From NCBI GenBank assembly GCA_964454335.1, contig CAYVVT010000024.1, positions 1 to 35,099 of the forward strand: a stretch of DNA of 35,099 nt, given 5' to 3'. The DNA is from CAYVVT01 sp964454335 (GTDB taxonomy: Bacteria > Fidelibacterota > UBA8477 > JABMPR01). Below the pieces are notes generated by a model. The model ran no database searches and was not told the origin of the DNA. It saw nothing but the letters and a program-made list of their open reading frames with translations. Shown here in pieces: positions 5,924 to 14,809 of the stretch. Within the stretch, counting starts at the first letter, position 1, and each line of letters starts with the position of its first letter. The translations under genes were made by a program, and so were the position numbers.

Positions 5924-8383
5924 TCAGACAGCGTTTTCCTTCTCAGGTTTTTTCACCGGTTTTGTCTTGGTGGTGAATTTCAATCCCGAACCCTTGACGC
6001 CTACACTGACGATACTGCCGGATTTCACTTCACCCTTGAGCATCATCTCAGCTATGGGATCCTCGACATTGGCCTGAATGGCACGACGAAGCGGTCTGGC
6101 ACCGTATTCTTCATCCACATTCTGATTAATGATGCGTTCCTTGGCCGCTTTGGTGAGCTTGATCTCGATCTTCTGCTCACCGGCATAGGCGGCGACGTCT
6201 TCCAGGATCAGGTCGACGATATCCAGCAATTCCTCATGGGTCAGCGAGCGAAATACGAGCACCTCGGTAAGACGGTTGAGGAACTCAGGTTTGAAGGTAT
6301 GCTTCATCTCTTTTGTGATGACCGCCTTCTGCTCCTCGATCCGTTCGCGAACATCCTTGGTCTTGAAGCCCATGGCGGGTGCCGTGAGATTCTTGATCCC
6401 CAGGTTCGAGGTCATGATCAGAATGCAATTCTTGAAATCGACCGTGTGTCCAAGACTATCCGTCAGGTTACCCTCATCCATGATCTGCAGGAGCATGTTA
6501 TAGACCTCAGGGTGTGCTTTTTCGATCTCATCAAACAGCACCACACTGTAGGGATTGCGTCTGACAGCTTCAGTCAGCGCGCCGCCCTCCTCATAGCCGA
6601 CATATCCGGGAGGGGCACCGATGAGGCGACTGACGTTGAATCGTTCTGAATACTCGGACATGTCGATCTTGATGAGCGATGCTTCATCCTGGTAGATGTA
6701 CTTTGCCAGCACCTTGGCCATCTCGGTCTTGCCGACACCAGTGGGACCCAGGAACAGGAATGACCCGATGGGCCGCCTTGGATCCTTCAGTCCACTACGG
6801 GCACGGCGGAGTGCTTTTGCCAATGTTGAAATGGCATGCTCCTGACCCACCAGATGGCGACGGATCTCAGCTTCCAGTTTCAGCAGACGTTCAGCTTCGG
6901 TCTCGGCCACATTCGACATGGGAATGCCGGTCATCAACGCCACCACCGCGGCGATATCGTCCTGCTCCACTGTAGGCGGATTCGTCTTCATGGCTGTAGC
7001 CCATTCGTCGTTGGCATCCTTCAGTTGCTGAATGAGTTTGCGCTCATCGTCGCGCAGCGAAGCGGCTTTTTCGAACTCCTGGTTGCGGACAACCTCTTCC
7101 TTGTGGTTTCTCAGGTCCTCGAGATCAGTCTCCAGCTTGAGGATGTTCTCTGGAATGTCCACGTTAGCCAGATGTACACGGGCACCAGCTTCATCCATAA
7201 CATCGATAGCTTTGTCCGGTAAAAATTTATCTGAGATATAGCGGATGCTGAATCTGACGGCCGTATCCAGGGCCTCTTCCGTGTATTCAACGTTGTGGTG
7301 GGCTTCGTACCTGTCCTTCAGACCGTGCAGGATCCTGAGCGTCTCTGCACCTGAGGGTGGATCCACCATCACCTTCTGGAAACGACGCTCCAGTGCTCCG
7401 TCCTTTTCAACATACTTGCGGAACTCATCCAGTGTCGTAGCACCGATACACTGCAGGTCCCCACGTGCCAGTGCAGGTTTGAACATATTCGATGCGTCCA
7501 GTGAACCGCTGGCGCTGCCGGCTCCGACGATGGTATGCAGTTCATCTATGAAAAGAATGATATCATCGTTCTTCTCCAGTTCGGTGGTGACCGCCTTCAT
7601 GCGTTCCTCGAACTGTCCACGATATTTGGTCCCGGCGATGAGCGCAGCCAGGTCAAGGGAGACCACGCGCTTACTGAACAGCACCCTGGGCACATGACGA
7701 TTCACGATGCGCAATGCCAGGCCTTCTGCAATGGCAGTCTTCCCCACTCCGGGTTCACCGATCAGGACGGGATTATTCTTTTTACGACGGGACAGGATCT
7801 GGGCCACACGTTCGATCTCGCGATCGCGGCCGATCACGGGATCGAGTTTTCCGCCCCGGGCCAGGGATGTGATGTCGCGGCCAAAATGATCCAGTGCCGG
7901 GGTCTTGGACTGTGATTTCCCCTTGGGGACTTCGGCTTCCGGACGATCCTGGTCCGGGGAGAACTCGAGTTCATCCCGAACGATCTCATAATCCAGACTG
8001 AATTGTGCCATGATGTCGGCAGCCACACCTTCCTGTTCACGGAGAATGGCCAGCAGCAGGTGTTCCACATCCACAACCTCGGCATTGAGATCACGGGCTT
8101 CCTGGTAGGTATTCTTCAGAATACGTTCAGCGCGTTTTGTGAATGGCAGGGTTCCCAGGATCATGGTCCCACCAGACGTGCGAATGTGATCCTCGATGGT
8201 CATCTTGACCTCATTTGGATCAATATTGAGTGATTTCAGGATCTCAATGACCTTGTTGTCCCCCTGGCGCATGATCCCCAGCAAAAGATGCTCAGAGCCG
8301 ATATAGGCGTGTCCCAGCCGGATGGCTTCCTCTTTCGAGAGCTGGATGACAGCCTGTAACCTTTTATGAAAATTCGCTTTCAA
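5924..8383 (-). CDS. clpC: ATP-dependent Clp protease ATPase subunit ClpC
   Basis: This Hsp100 unfoldase feeds substrates to ClpP. In the numbering from the upstream ATG at 8413, the Clp N domain spans about 14-160. The first AAA+ domain has Walker A GEPGVGKT (219-226) and Walker B ILFIDEL (286-292). A UVR-like middle segment lies at about 434-465. The second AAA+ domain has GPTGVGKT (556-563) and VVLFDEI (624-630). The middle segment marks ClpC, not ClpA. I choose the TTG at 8383 (819 aa) over the ATG at 8413: it has AGAAGGG eight bases upstream, and it removes ten residues that ClpC proteins usually lack. The ATG has no Shine-Dalgarno sequence and would leave only a ~22-nt leader. No ctsR, mcsA, mcsB or clpP is nearby. 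Confidence 0.93.
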   Translation of the reverse strand: MKANFHKRLQAVIQLSKEEAIRLGHAYIGSEHLLLGIMRQGDNKVIEILKSLNIDPNEVKMTIEDHIRTSGGTMILGTLPFTKRAERILKNTYQEARDLNAEVVDVEHLLLAILREQEGVAADIMAQFSLDYEIVRDELEFSPDQDRPEAEVPKGKSQSKTPALDHFGRDITSLARGGKLDPVIGRDREIERVAQILSRRKKNNPVLIGEPGVGKTAIAEGLALRIVNRHVPRVLFSKRVVSLDLAALIAGTKYRGQFEERMKAVTTELEKNDDIILFIDELHTIVGAGSASGSLDASNMFKPALARGDLQCIGATTLDEFRKYVEKDGALERRFQKVMVDPPSGAETLRILHGLKDRYEAHHNVEYTEEALDTAVRFSIRYISDKFLPDKAIDVMDEAGARVHLANVDIPENILKLETDLEDLRNHKEEVVRNQEFEKAASLRDDERKLIQQLKDANDEWATAMKTNPPTVEQDDIAAVVALMTGIPMSNVAETEAERLLKLEAEIRRHLVGQEHAISTLAKALRRARSGLKDPRRPIGSFLFLGPTGVGKTEMAKVLAKYIYQDEASLIKIDMSEYSERFNVSRLIGAPPGYVGYEEGGALTEAVRRNPYSVVLFDEIEKAHPEVYNMLLQIMDEGNLTDSLGHTVDFKNCILIMTSNLGIKNLTAPAMGFKTKDVRERIEEQKAVITKEMKHTFKPEFLNRLTEVLVFRSLTHEELLDIVDLILEDVAAYAGEQKIEIKLTKAAKERIINQNVDEEYGARPLRRAIQANVEDPIAEMMLKGEVKSGSIVSVGVKGSGLKFTTKTKPVKKPEKENAV

Positions 8384-8391
8384 AGCTTTTT

Positions 8392-8398
8392 CCCTTCT
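8392..8398 (-). promoter_or_regulatory. Ribosome binding site deciding the clpC start
   Basis: Minus-strand AGAAGGG ends eight bases before the TTG at 8383. It lies inside the reading frame if the upstream ATG is used, and so favours the TTG start. Confidence 0.55.
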
Positions 8399-8441
8399 AT
8401 TCCAAATCCGCATAAACGGACTTCAGCACTAACCTGACGCA

Positions 8442-8470
8442 ATAATATAGGCAGCGTCTATGCGAAACAA
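8442..8470 (-). promoter_or_regulatory. clpC promoter
   Basis: TTGTTT (8465-8470) and TATTAT (8442-8447) on the minus strand are 17 bases apart. The start site would be near 8435. The 130 bases between this and the lolD stop hold no gene and no clear terminator. Confidence 0.5.
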
Positions 8471-8601
8471 AGACCAAGGTCACAGCAGCAACATGGCCCG
8501 TTTCATATCACTTGTACGATTGGGAGTGTTATTGGTTCATGATAAGCGGAGGCTGGTGGAAGAACGCTGATCCGGCTAGCTCAACCAATCATTCAGATCA
8601 G

Positions 8602-9270
8602 CTATGAATTCCTTAACTCAACCTGCCGGTCGCAGGCTCCTGCCAGGCTCCGACTGTGTGTGGCTATCAGAAAGGACTGGCGGTAAGTATCCCGCAGGGA
8701 CTGGATAAGCTTGACCAGTTTCTCCCCATTCTCCGGATCCAGGTTCCCGGTGGGCTCGTCGGCCAGCACCAGTGAAGGCCTGTTCATCAGTGCCCTGGCC
8801 ACCGCCACGCGCTGTCTTTCACCGCCTGAAAGGGTTGACGGCTTGTGAGTTTCACGCTCGGCTACCCCGACGGCCTGCAATAATTCTCTGGCGCGGGACT
8901 CCAGTTCATAGGGTGGAAGGTCGAGGATACGGCCAGGGATCTGTACATTCTCCAGGGCTGAGAATTCAGGCAACAGGTAATGGAACTGGAATACGAAACC
9001 CAGGTGCTCCGCCCGAAATTGGCTTAATTCGGAATCACTCATGGCCTGCGGAGACCGTCCATCGATGAGGACCTCGCCACTGTCGGCGTTGTCCAGGGTA
9101 CCGATGATATTCAGCAAGGTGGTCTTGCCAATCCCGGATGGACCGGTGATGGCCACGATCTCCCCCCGGTGCATTTCCATGGAGATCTCCTCCAGGATTT
9201 TCAGGGTTTCTACCTCGCTCTGATAGCTCTTTGAGACGGATCGCACCTGTAAGATCATTTCACTGTTCAT
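8602..9270 (-). CDS. lolD: LolD-like ABC transporter ATPase
   Basis: This 222-aa ATPase of the MacB/LolD group probably energises release of lipoproteins from the inner membrane towards the outer membrane. Walker A is GPSGIGKT (43-50), the signature LSGGERQ (147-153), Walker B LVLADEP (167-173) followed by TGNLD, and the switch histidine H205. Its start lies three bases after the stop of the second permease gene, the last step in a permease-permease-ATPase operon. Assignment to Lol, as opposed to another MacB-type exporter, rests mainly on the two LolC/E-like partners. Confidence 0.85.
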   Translation of the reverse strand: MNSEMILQVRSVSKSYQSEVETLKILEEISMEMHRGEIVAITGPSGIGKTTLLNIIGTLDNADSGEVLIDGRSPQAMSDSELSQFRAEHLGFVFQFHYLLPEFSALENVQIPGRILDLPPYELESRARELLQAVGVAERETHKPSTLSGGERQRVAVARALMNRPSLVLADEPTGNLDPENGEKLVKLIQSLRDTYRQSFLIATHSRSLAGACDRQVELRNS

Positions 9271-9273
9271 AAA

Positions 9274-10479
9274 TCACTTCTTGTAGTTGATTGCATCCAC
9301 GGGGACAAGCTTTGAGGCTTTTACCGCCGGGTATCTCACCGCCAGGATAACGATGAGAAATGCCACGGAAGCCACCAGGGCTATTTCCCACCAGGACAGG
9401 ATCATCGGCAAAGTTGGTATCACGTAGATCTCAGTCGGCAACTGGATCCATCGCCACTGTATCTGACTGATTACCAGCATAGTACCAATAAACACCCCAA
9501 GTAACACTCCAAGAATCGCCACCAGGAAACCCTGGATCTGGAATATGGAGCGGATACCCTTCCGGGTGACTCCGAGAACCCTCAGGATCCCGATCTCGCC
9601 TGTCTTCTCTAGAACAAGCATGATGAGGGTGCTGACGATGTTGAAAACAGCCACCAGAATGATGAGGTTCAGACCAATGAAGCTCCCCCATTTTTCCAGC
9701 TGCATGGCATTGAAAAGCGTTTCATGTTGCTCAAACCAGGTGCGGACCTTCAGATGAGGTGCCTGTTCGGCCAATTGCGAGCGGAAGGTGTCCGCTTCCC
9801 TGTAATCCGTCAGCCGTACGTGCCATTGAAGTTCACCGGCCTGGCGGAATAAGCGTCTGCCCTCCTGTAGGTGGATAAATGCCCTTGTGCGGTCATAATC
9901 GAAGATATTGGATCTGAACATGCCAGTGATGGTAAACAGCCGCTGTGGTACCCTTGCGAGCCCTCTGCGGGTATCCAGTGGCGAGGTCACCATAAGCGTA
10001 TCCCCTATGGATACCATGAGCTTGTCTGCTAAACCCGCACCGATGACGATACCCGGCAGATCATGGTCACCGGAGATGACCAGACGCCCATCCCCCAACA
10101 TGGAATGGATCTCTGCACTGCCGCGCAAGGTCCATTGATCGTTGCCGATGGCCTGGATGAGACTCACTTGCTGGTCGAATTTCGTTGAGAGGATGGCCTT
10201 GCGCTCCAGTTGCTGGTACCGTTCGACTATTTCAGGGTATTGTTCGCCTGCAAGATCACTCTCTCGCAATTCTCCCGAGATGACAAGATGCGGGATGAAT
10301 CGAATGATACGCTTGGTGACCTCACCCTCAAATCCGTTCAGGATCGCAAGCGTCAGGATCAGCGCCACCACACCCAACGCAATACCGGCAATGGAAATAC
10401 CCGAGACCCATGATATGTAGCGGTTACCCTTCTTGCTGAAGAAGTAACGCAGGCCGAGATACCAGTCAAAGCGTCTCAT
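9274..10479 (-). CDS. lolE: LolC/LolE-family ABC permease (second)
   Basis: This 401-aa inner-membrane protein has the MacB/LolC layout: an N-terminal membrane helix (about 22-46, in the segment beginning RYISWVSGISIAG), a large periplasmic domain of about 220 residues, and three C-terminal helices (about 270-295, 318-340 and 362-385) of the FtsX permease domain. Before the first helix it carries the family RYFFSKKG-like cytoplasmic start. It overlaps the previous permease by four bases (ATGA) and precedes lolD by three. The two permeases have the same length and are tandem paralogues. Which one corresponds to LolC and which to LolE cannot be decided from sequence alone. Confidence 0.85.
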   Translation of the reverse strand: MRRFDWYLGLRYFFSKKGNRYISWVSGISIAGIALGVVALILTLAILNGFEGEVTKRIIRFIPHLVISGELRESDLAGEQYPEIVERYQQLERKAILSTKFDQQVSLIQAIGNDQWTLRGSAEIHSMLGDGRLVISGDHDLPGIVIGAGLADKLMVSIGDTLMVTSPLDTRRGLARVPQRLFTITGMFRSNIFDYDRTRAFIHLQEGRRLFRQAGELQWHVRLTDYREADTFRSQLAEQAPHLKVRTWFEQHETLFNAMQLEKWGSFIGLNLIILVAVFNIVSTLIMLVLEKTGEIGILRVLGVTRKGIRSIFQIQGFLVAILGVLLGVFIGTMLVISQIQWRWIQLPTEIYVIPTLPMILSWWEIALVASVAFLIVILAVRYPAVKASKLVPVDAINYKK

Positions 10480-11681
10480 TCGTAACGCAAGGCCTCCGCT
10501 GGTGCCAGCTTGCTGGCCTGCAACGCTGGTATCAATGCCGAGAAAACTGAGAGAGCCAGTACGAGTGTAGCTATCAGCAGTGTGTCGATGAGTGAGAACT
10601 GAATAGCCACGGTATCCATGAAATAAACATCGCTGGGCAGACGGATAAATCCGTAACTGGCCTGCAGCCAGCCCAGCAGGAAGGCGAAACAGAGTCCTGC
10701 CAGAACGCCGACGACGCCCATGAGCAGACCTTCCATGGCAAAGATAGCTGTGATCCCGCGGCGCGAAGTTCCCAGAGCTCGCAAGGTCCCGATCTCCTGA
10801 CGTTTCTCCAGGATGATGAGCACCAGCGTGCTTGCAATGTTCACCACGGCAACCACCATGATCAGTCCAAAGATGATGAGGATTGGCAATTCCTGGGTCC
10901 TCATCCAGTTGAAAAGCGTGTTGTGCCGGTCTCTCCAGGAGACTGAGAGATGGCTGTATGGCAGACGCTCATCGATGGCGGCAACGATGCTGGTCGTGTT
11001 GTCGATGTCATCGATGTAAATGCCGTACTCCTGTTCAGCACCTGACTCCTGGAGAAAGGATGCTGCGGTACTGAGCGAGGAATAGACATACAGCTTATCG
11101 TAATCCACCATCCCGGATTCGTACAGGGCCGCGATCCGCACCTGTGACATGCTGGGGAGGATCCCCTGGGTAAGACCAGCGTCCAGATGATAGACCAGTA
11201 GATAGTCACCCGGGGCCACCTGGAGTCTCTCGGCCAACGCCCTCCCCAGAATGAGCCCCTCGTTCAAGGTCAATTCCTGTTTCTCGATGCGGCCGGACAC
11301 GGATTCCAGTCTGTACAAAGCATCCAGGGGCATTGCTTCCAGCAGGGCTCCTTCGCTGAGACCGTCCGACTGCAGCATGATCTGCGCCTGGACAATGGGA
11401 TAGAGTGCTTCGACTCCTTCTATTGCAGAAAGTGTGTCCAGAATGGGCTGATCAAGATCCATCCCAGACTCGAATAGTTTCTCGATGCGAATGTGAGTAT
11501 CGAATCCGATGATCTTGTCAGTGACCACAGATTCGAATCCCCGCAGGATGGCCATGGCCAACAAAAGGGTTGCCACGCCCAGGGCCATACCGATGATGGC
11601 TATTCGCGAAATAAATACGATATAGGGAACGCGATGTTTACCAAAGAGATAGCGCTGGGCAACAAAGCGGACGTGAGACAC
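10476..11681 (-). CDS. lolC: LolC/LolE-family ABC permease (first)
   Basis: This is the tandem paralogue of the neighbouring permease, also 401 aa with one N-terminal and three C-terminal membrane helices. The cytoplasmic start RYLFGKHRV, the helix beginning YIVFISRIAIIGMALG and the permease-domain segment EIGTLRALGTSRRGI are typical of the LolC/E/FtsX family. It begins 12 bases after lysS and overlaps the next gene by four. With LolD it would form a heterodimeric permease plus ATPase that extracts outer-membrane lipoproteins. This implies a diderm cell, in line with the PorV-like barrel upstream. Confidence 0.85.
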   Translation of the reverse strand: MSHVRFVAQRYLFGKHRVPYIVFISRIAIIGMALGVATLLLAMAILRGFESVVTDKIIGFDTHIRIEKLFESGMDLDQPILDTLSAIEGVEALYPIVQAQIMLQSDGLSEGALLEAMPLDALYRLESVSGRIEKQELTLNEGLILGRALAERLQVAPGDYLLVYHLDAGLTQGILPSMSQVRIAALYESGMVDYDKLYVYSSLSTAASFLQESGAEQEYGIYIDDIDNTTSIVAAIDERLPYSHLSVSWRDRHNTLFNWMRTQELPILIIFGLIMVVAVVNIASTLVLIILEKRQEIGTLRALGTSRRGITAIFAMEGLLMGVVGVLAGLCFAFLLGWLQASYGFIRLPSDVYFMDTVAIQFSLIDTLLIATLVLALSVFSALIPALQASKLAPAEALRYE

Positions 11682-11693
11682 GGCTCGTATTCA

Positions 11694-13187
11694 CTATTCC
11701 TTGCGTGCAGGCCGCATGGCGGGAAACAGCAGGACGTCCCGGATGGAGCGGTTGCCCGTGAGCAGCATGACCAGGCGATCCAGACCGACACCTACACCAC
11801 CAGTTGGCGGCATACCGTACTCCATCGCCTCCAGAAAATCCTCATCCAGGGTCTGGGCTTCCTCATCTCCGGCCTCGTGCAATGCCGCCTGAGCCTCGAG
11901 TCGTTCGCGCTGCTCGAGGGGATCGTTCAGCTCGCTGAAGGCGTTGGCAAATTCGTTCCCGGCTATGAACAGTTCAAAACGTTCCACAAAGGTGCCGTCA
12001 CCTCCGCGTAAATGCTTGGCCAGAGGTGAGATCGCTTTTGGATATTCCGTGACAAAGGTCGGTTCTACCAGATGGGGCTGGACAACTTCGTCAAACAGCT
12101 CGTCCAGAAGATGGCCGTAGTTGCTGGTGTCCGGGACGTCGATGTGACGCTTCCTGCATTCGGCCCTGAGCAGTTCCTCATCCGCGGTAGCCAGATCGAT
12201 CCCGATGTATTCCTGGACCAGATCGGACATGGTCGCCCGCTTGAAGGACTCCTGCAGGTTGATGGTATGTCCGTTGAAGTCAAATTCCGTCTGTTCCAGA
12301 CGGTCTGCAAGAAAGTGAAAAAGAGATTCTACCTGGTCCATGAGATAATGGTAGTCGACGTAGGCTTCGTACCACTCGATGGCCGTGAATTCAGGATTGT
12401 GGGTACGGTCCATGCCCTCGTTCCGGAAATTCCGGGAGAACTCGAACACTTTCTCAAATCCACCGATGATGAGACGCTTCAGGTAGAGCTCGTCAGCGAT
12501 CCGGAGATAGAGCTTACGGTCCAGGGCATTGTGATATGTAGTGAACGGCTTTGCCGATGCGCCGCCGTAGAGAGGTTGCAGGATGGGGGTCTCAACCTCC
12601 AGGTAATCCTGATCCTCGAAGAAGCTGCGCACGTGTTTGTAGATCTCGGCCCGCTTGACAAAGGTTGCCTTCACCTCGGGATTAACGATGAGGTCCAGGT
12701 ACCGTCTCCGGTAGCGCTGTTCCTTGTCTTCGAAACCGTCAAAGGTCTGGCCATCCTTTTCCTTCACATTGGGTAGGGGCCTGATGTTCTTGGCCAGGAG
12801 TGTGATGGATTCGGCCTTCAAGGTTCTCTCACCTGTCCTGGTGGTCATGAGGGTTCCGGTCAAACCGACGAAATCACCCAGATCCAGGAGTTTGAATATC
12901 CTGTAGGGCTCCTCGCCTACATCCTCGCGACTGATATAGAGCTGGATCTTGCCACTGCCGTCCATGATGTTGGCAAAACTGGCCTTGCCCATGACTCGCC
13001 GGGACATGAGCCGTCCGGCAAGACTGATCGTTTCCTGCTCGGCAAGCTCATCGAACTGATCGAGAGCGTTTTCAACAGTATGGCTGCGGTCAAAGGAATA
13101 GGGATAGGGATCTACCCCATCCTCACGCAATTTTTTGATCTTGTCCATGCGCTGGGACATGATCTCTTTCAGTGTACGTTCACTCAT
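11694..13187 (-). CDS. lysS: Lysyl-tRNA synthetase, class II
   Basis: This 497-aa class II synthetase charges tRNA-Lys. An N-terminal OB-fold anticodon-binding domain (about 55-150, with the ISLAGRLMSRRVMGKASF-type start) precedes the catalytic domain. Motif 2 is visible as FRNEGMDRTHNPEFT, and motif 3 as GVGVGLDRLVMLL from residue 464, followed by SIRDVLLFPAMRP. The length is normal for bacterial LysRS. The ATG overlaps the prfB stop by four bases (ATGA). The pairing prfB-lysS also occurs in other bacteria such as E. coli, and here it leads directly into the lol genes. Confidence 0.97.
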   Translation of the reverse strand: MSERTLKEIMSQRMDKIKKLREDGVDPYPYSFDRSHTVENALDQFDELAEQETISLAGRLMSRRVMGKASFANIMDGSGKIQLYISREDVGEEPYRIFKLLDLGDFVGLTGTLMTTRTGERTLKAESITLLAKNIRPLPNVKEKDGQTFDGFEDKEQRYRRRYLDLIVNPEVKATFVKRAEIYKHVRSFFEDQDYLEVETPILQPLYGGASAKPFTTYHNALDRKLYLRIADELYLKRLIIGGFEKVFEFSRNFRNEGMDRTHNPEFTAIEWYEAYVDYHYLMDQVESLFHFLADRLEQTEFDFNGHTINLQESFKRATMSDLVQEYIGIDLATADEELLRAECRKRHIDVPDTSNYGHLLDELFDEVVQPHLVEPTFVTEYPKAISPLAKHLRGGDGTFVERFELFIAGNEFANAFSELNDPLEQRERLEAQAALHEAGDEEAQTLDEDFLEAMEYGMPPTGGVGVGLDRLVMLLTGNRSIRDVLLFPAMRPARKE

Positions 13188-14294
13188 GCTGGCGCATTCC
13201 CCATATTGGAAAGTAGAAATGATTTAATGAATTGATCGATGTCGCCATCCATCACGGCCTGGATATTTCCAGTTTCCGCTTTGGTCCGATGGTCCTTCAC
13301 CATGGTGTAGGGCTGGAACACATAGGACCTGATCTGGTTTCCCCAGCCTATCTCGGTCTTGGAACTGGCCAGTTTGTCCATCTTGGCGCGTTCCTTGTCC
13401 CGTTCCATCTGATATAATCTTGCTTTCAGCATCTTCATGGCAGTCTCACGGTTTTTGTGCTGGCTGCGTTCATTCTGACACTGGACGACAATGTTGGTAG
13501 GCAGATGCGTGATGCGTACGGCAGAATCGGTCTTGTTGACGTGCTGTCCCCCGGCACCGCTGGCGCGGTAGGTGTCCACACGGAGATCATTGGTTTCGAT
13601 GGTGATCTCGATCTCTGTATCAAAGATCGGATACACGAAGACCGAGGCGAAGGAGGTATGCCTGCGGGAATTCGAATCGAAGGGGCTGATGCGCACCAGA
13701 CGGTGGATGCCGTTCTCGGCCTTCAGATAACCATAGGCGAAATCACCCTTGACTTCGATGGTGGCATCCTTGAGCCCGGCTTCGTCACCCGGCTGCAGAT
13801 CCAGCACGGTATATTTCAGATCACGTCGTTCCAACCAGCGGGTGTACATGCGGTACAGCATTTCGGCCCAATCCTGGGATTCAGTACCACCAGCACCAGG
13901 GTGGATGGTGATGATAGCGTCCCGGACATCGTCACGATCACTGAGCAATTGCTTCAGCTCGTAGTCATCCAGAATGTTCCTGAATTCACCAAGAGCCTTG
14001 TTCAGCTCTCCGGTCATTGATTCGTCTGCTTCCTCGCTGGCTAGCTCCAGGAGGATGTCCACATTCTCTTCCTTCTCGTGGACATTTTCCCATTCAGCGA
14101 TCTGCGCTTCAATGGAATTGATCTGTTTCAGGGTGTTTTGGGCAGATTCGTTGTCGTTCCAGAAATCGTCTCGAACAGAATCCGTTTTCAGCTCCTCGAG
14201 TTCCCCACGGAGATGCTGAAGGTCAAAGATGCCCCCTTAGCGTTTCCAGACGCTCTTTCAGGGGTTGCAGTTCGTCGCGTATCTGTTCAAACAT
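13184..14294 (-). CDS. prfB: Peptide chain release factor 2 with programmed +1 frameshift
   Basis: RF2 releases peptides at UGA and UAA stops. Two frames must be joined. Frame one runs from the ATG at 14294 for 23 codons to CTT (14226-14228), followed by in-frame TGA (14223-14225). Skipping one base continues at GAC (14222-14224) in the frame that ends at 13184. The joined protein has 369 aa. The stop-recognition tripeptide SPF falls at 203-205 and the catalytic GGQ at 248-250, within two residues of E. coli RF2. The slippery site and an internal Shine-Dalgarno-like AGGGGG are intact. No good ribosome site precedes the ATG, so translation may be coupled to the SLBB gene 18 bases upstream. Confidence 0.95.
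14223..14237 (-). promoter_or_regulatory. prfB +1 frameshift signal
   Basis: The minus strand reads AGGGGG (14232-14237), three bases, then CTT TGA C. This is the classical RF2 autoregulatory arrangement: the Shine-Dalgarno-like element sits three bases before the slippery CUU, and the UGA is the codon read by RF2 itself. Low RF2 favours slippage and more RF2 synthesis. Confidence 0.93.
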
Positions 14295-14312
14295 TGTGAG
14301 TGCCGTATTCGA

Positions 14313-14789
14313 TTAATTACCTTGAACCGTACTGATGTAATACCAGAGCTGAGCTATCTGGAGCCCAACGGTGACATAAGAGAGGGCTCCCCGGAATACC
14401 TTCCAGAAAGTGCCATTCACCACGATGGTGTCATTGGGGTAGATCACCGGGATATTGGAATCATCACCGGTTTCCAGGAATTTCTCAATATCCGCGTATA
14501 CCACGCGTTCCTCATTCTCAATATCGCGAAAACGGATGATGCGAACCTTATCAAGTTTCGCCCGATCAGTGGGACCGCCTACATAGCTGAGCAGAGATAT
14601 GAGATCAGCATCGCTGGGAACCAGGGTAACACCCGGTCTGGTGACCTCACCCCAGACCCGGATGCTCATGCTGAGCTTGCCGGTTTCCGGATCGATGATA
14701 TAGCGTGGATCATCACTGCTGCTATCCTGAGCCACCAACATGGTCGAGCAAAGCAGAAGTAATGTTATCAGGATCTGTATATGTCGCAT
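14313..14789 (-). CDS. Secreted/anchored SLBB-domain protein
   Basis: This 158-aa protein has a signal peptide (1-20, cleavage after MLVA). One SLBB-like beta-grasp domain (about 40-125) includes the typical VWGEVTRPG (45-53) and LISLLSYVGGP (63-73) segments. A C-terminal hydrophobic stretch (about 135-152) may anchor it. SLBB domains occur in polysaccharide export proteins such as Wza, but the N-terminal poly_export domain of that family is missing. The protein is therefore not a full exporter. It follows the PorV-like gene by 20 bases and precedes prfB by 18, so it may act at the cell envelope with the PorU/PorV pair. Its function is not known. Confidence 0.7.
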   Translation of the reverse strand: MRHIQILITLLLLCSTMLVAQDSSSDDPRYIIDPETGKLSMSIRVWGEVTRPGVTLVPSDADLISLLSYVGGPTDRAKLDKVRIIRFRDIENEERVVYADIEKFLETGDDSNIPVIYPNDTIVVNGTFWKVFRGALSYVTVGLQIAQLWYYISTVQGN

Positions 14790-14809
14790 TCTGGCTTGTA
14801 TCCTCTTGC

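Noticed and set aside
5924..8413. clpC starting at the ATG at 8413
   Set aside because: This ATG has no ribosome site and gives an unusual N-terminal extension. The TTG at 8383 has a good site and fits the family.
13184..14062. prfB as a truncated gene starting at an internal ATG (292 aa)
   Set aside because: The upstream 23 codons, the slippery site and the Shine-Dalgarno-like element restore a normal 369-aa RF2.
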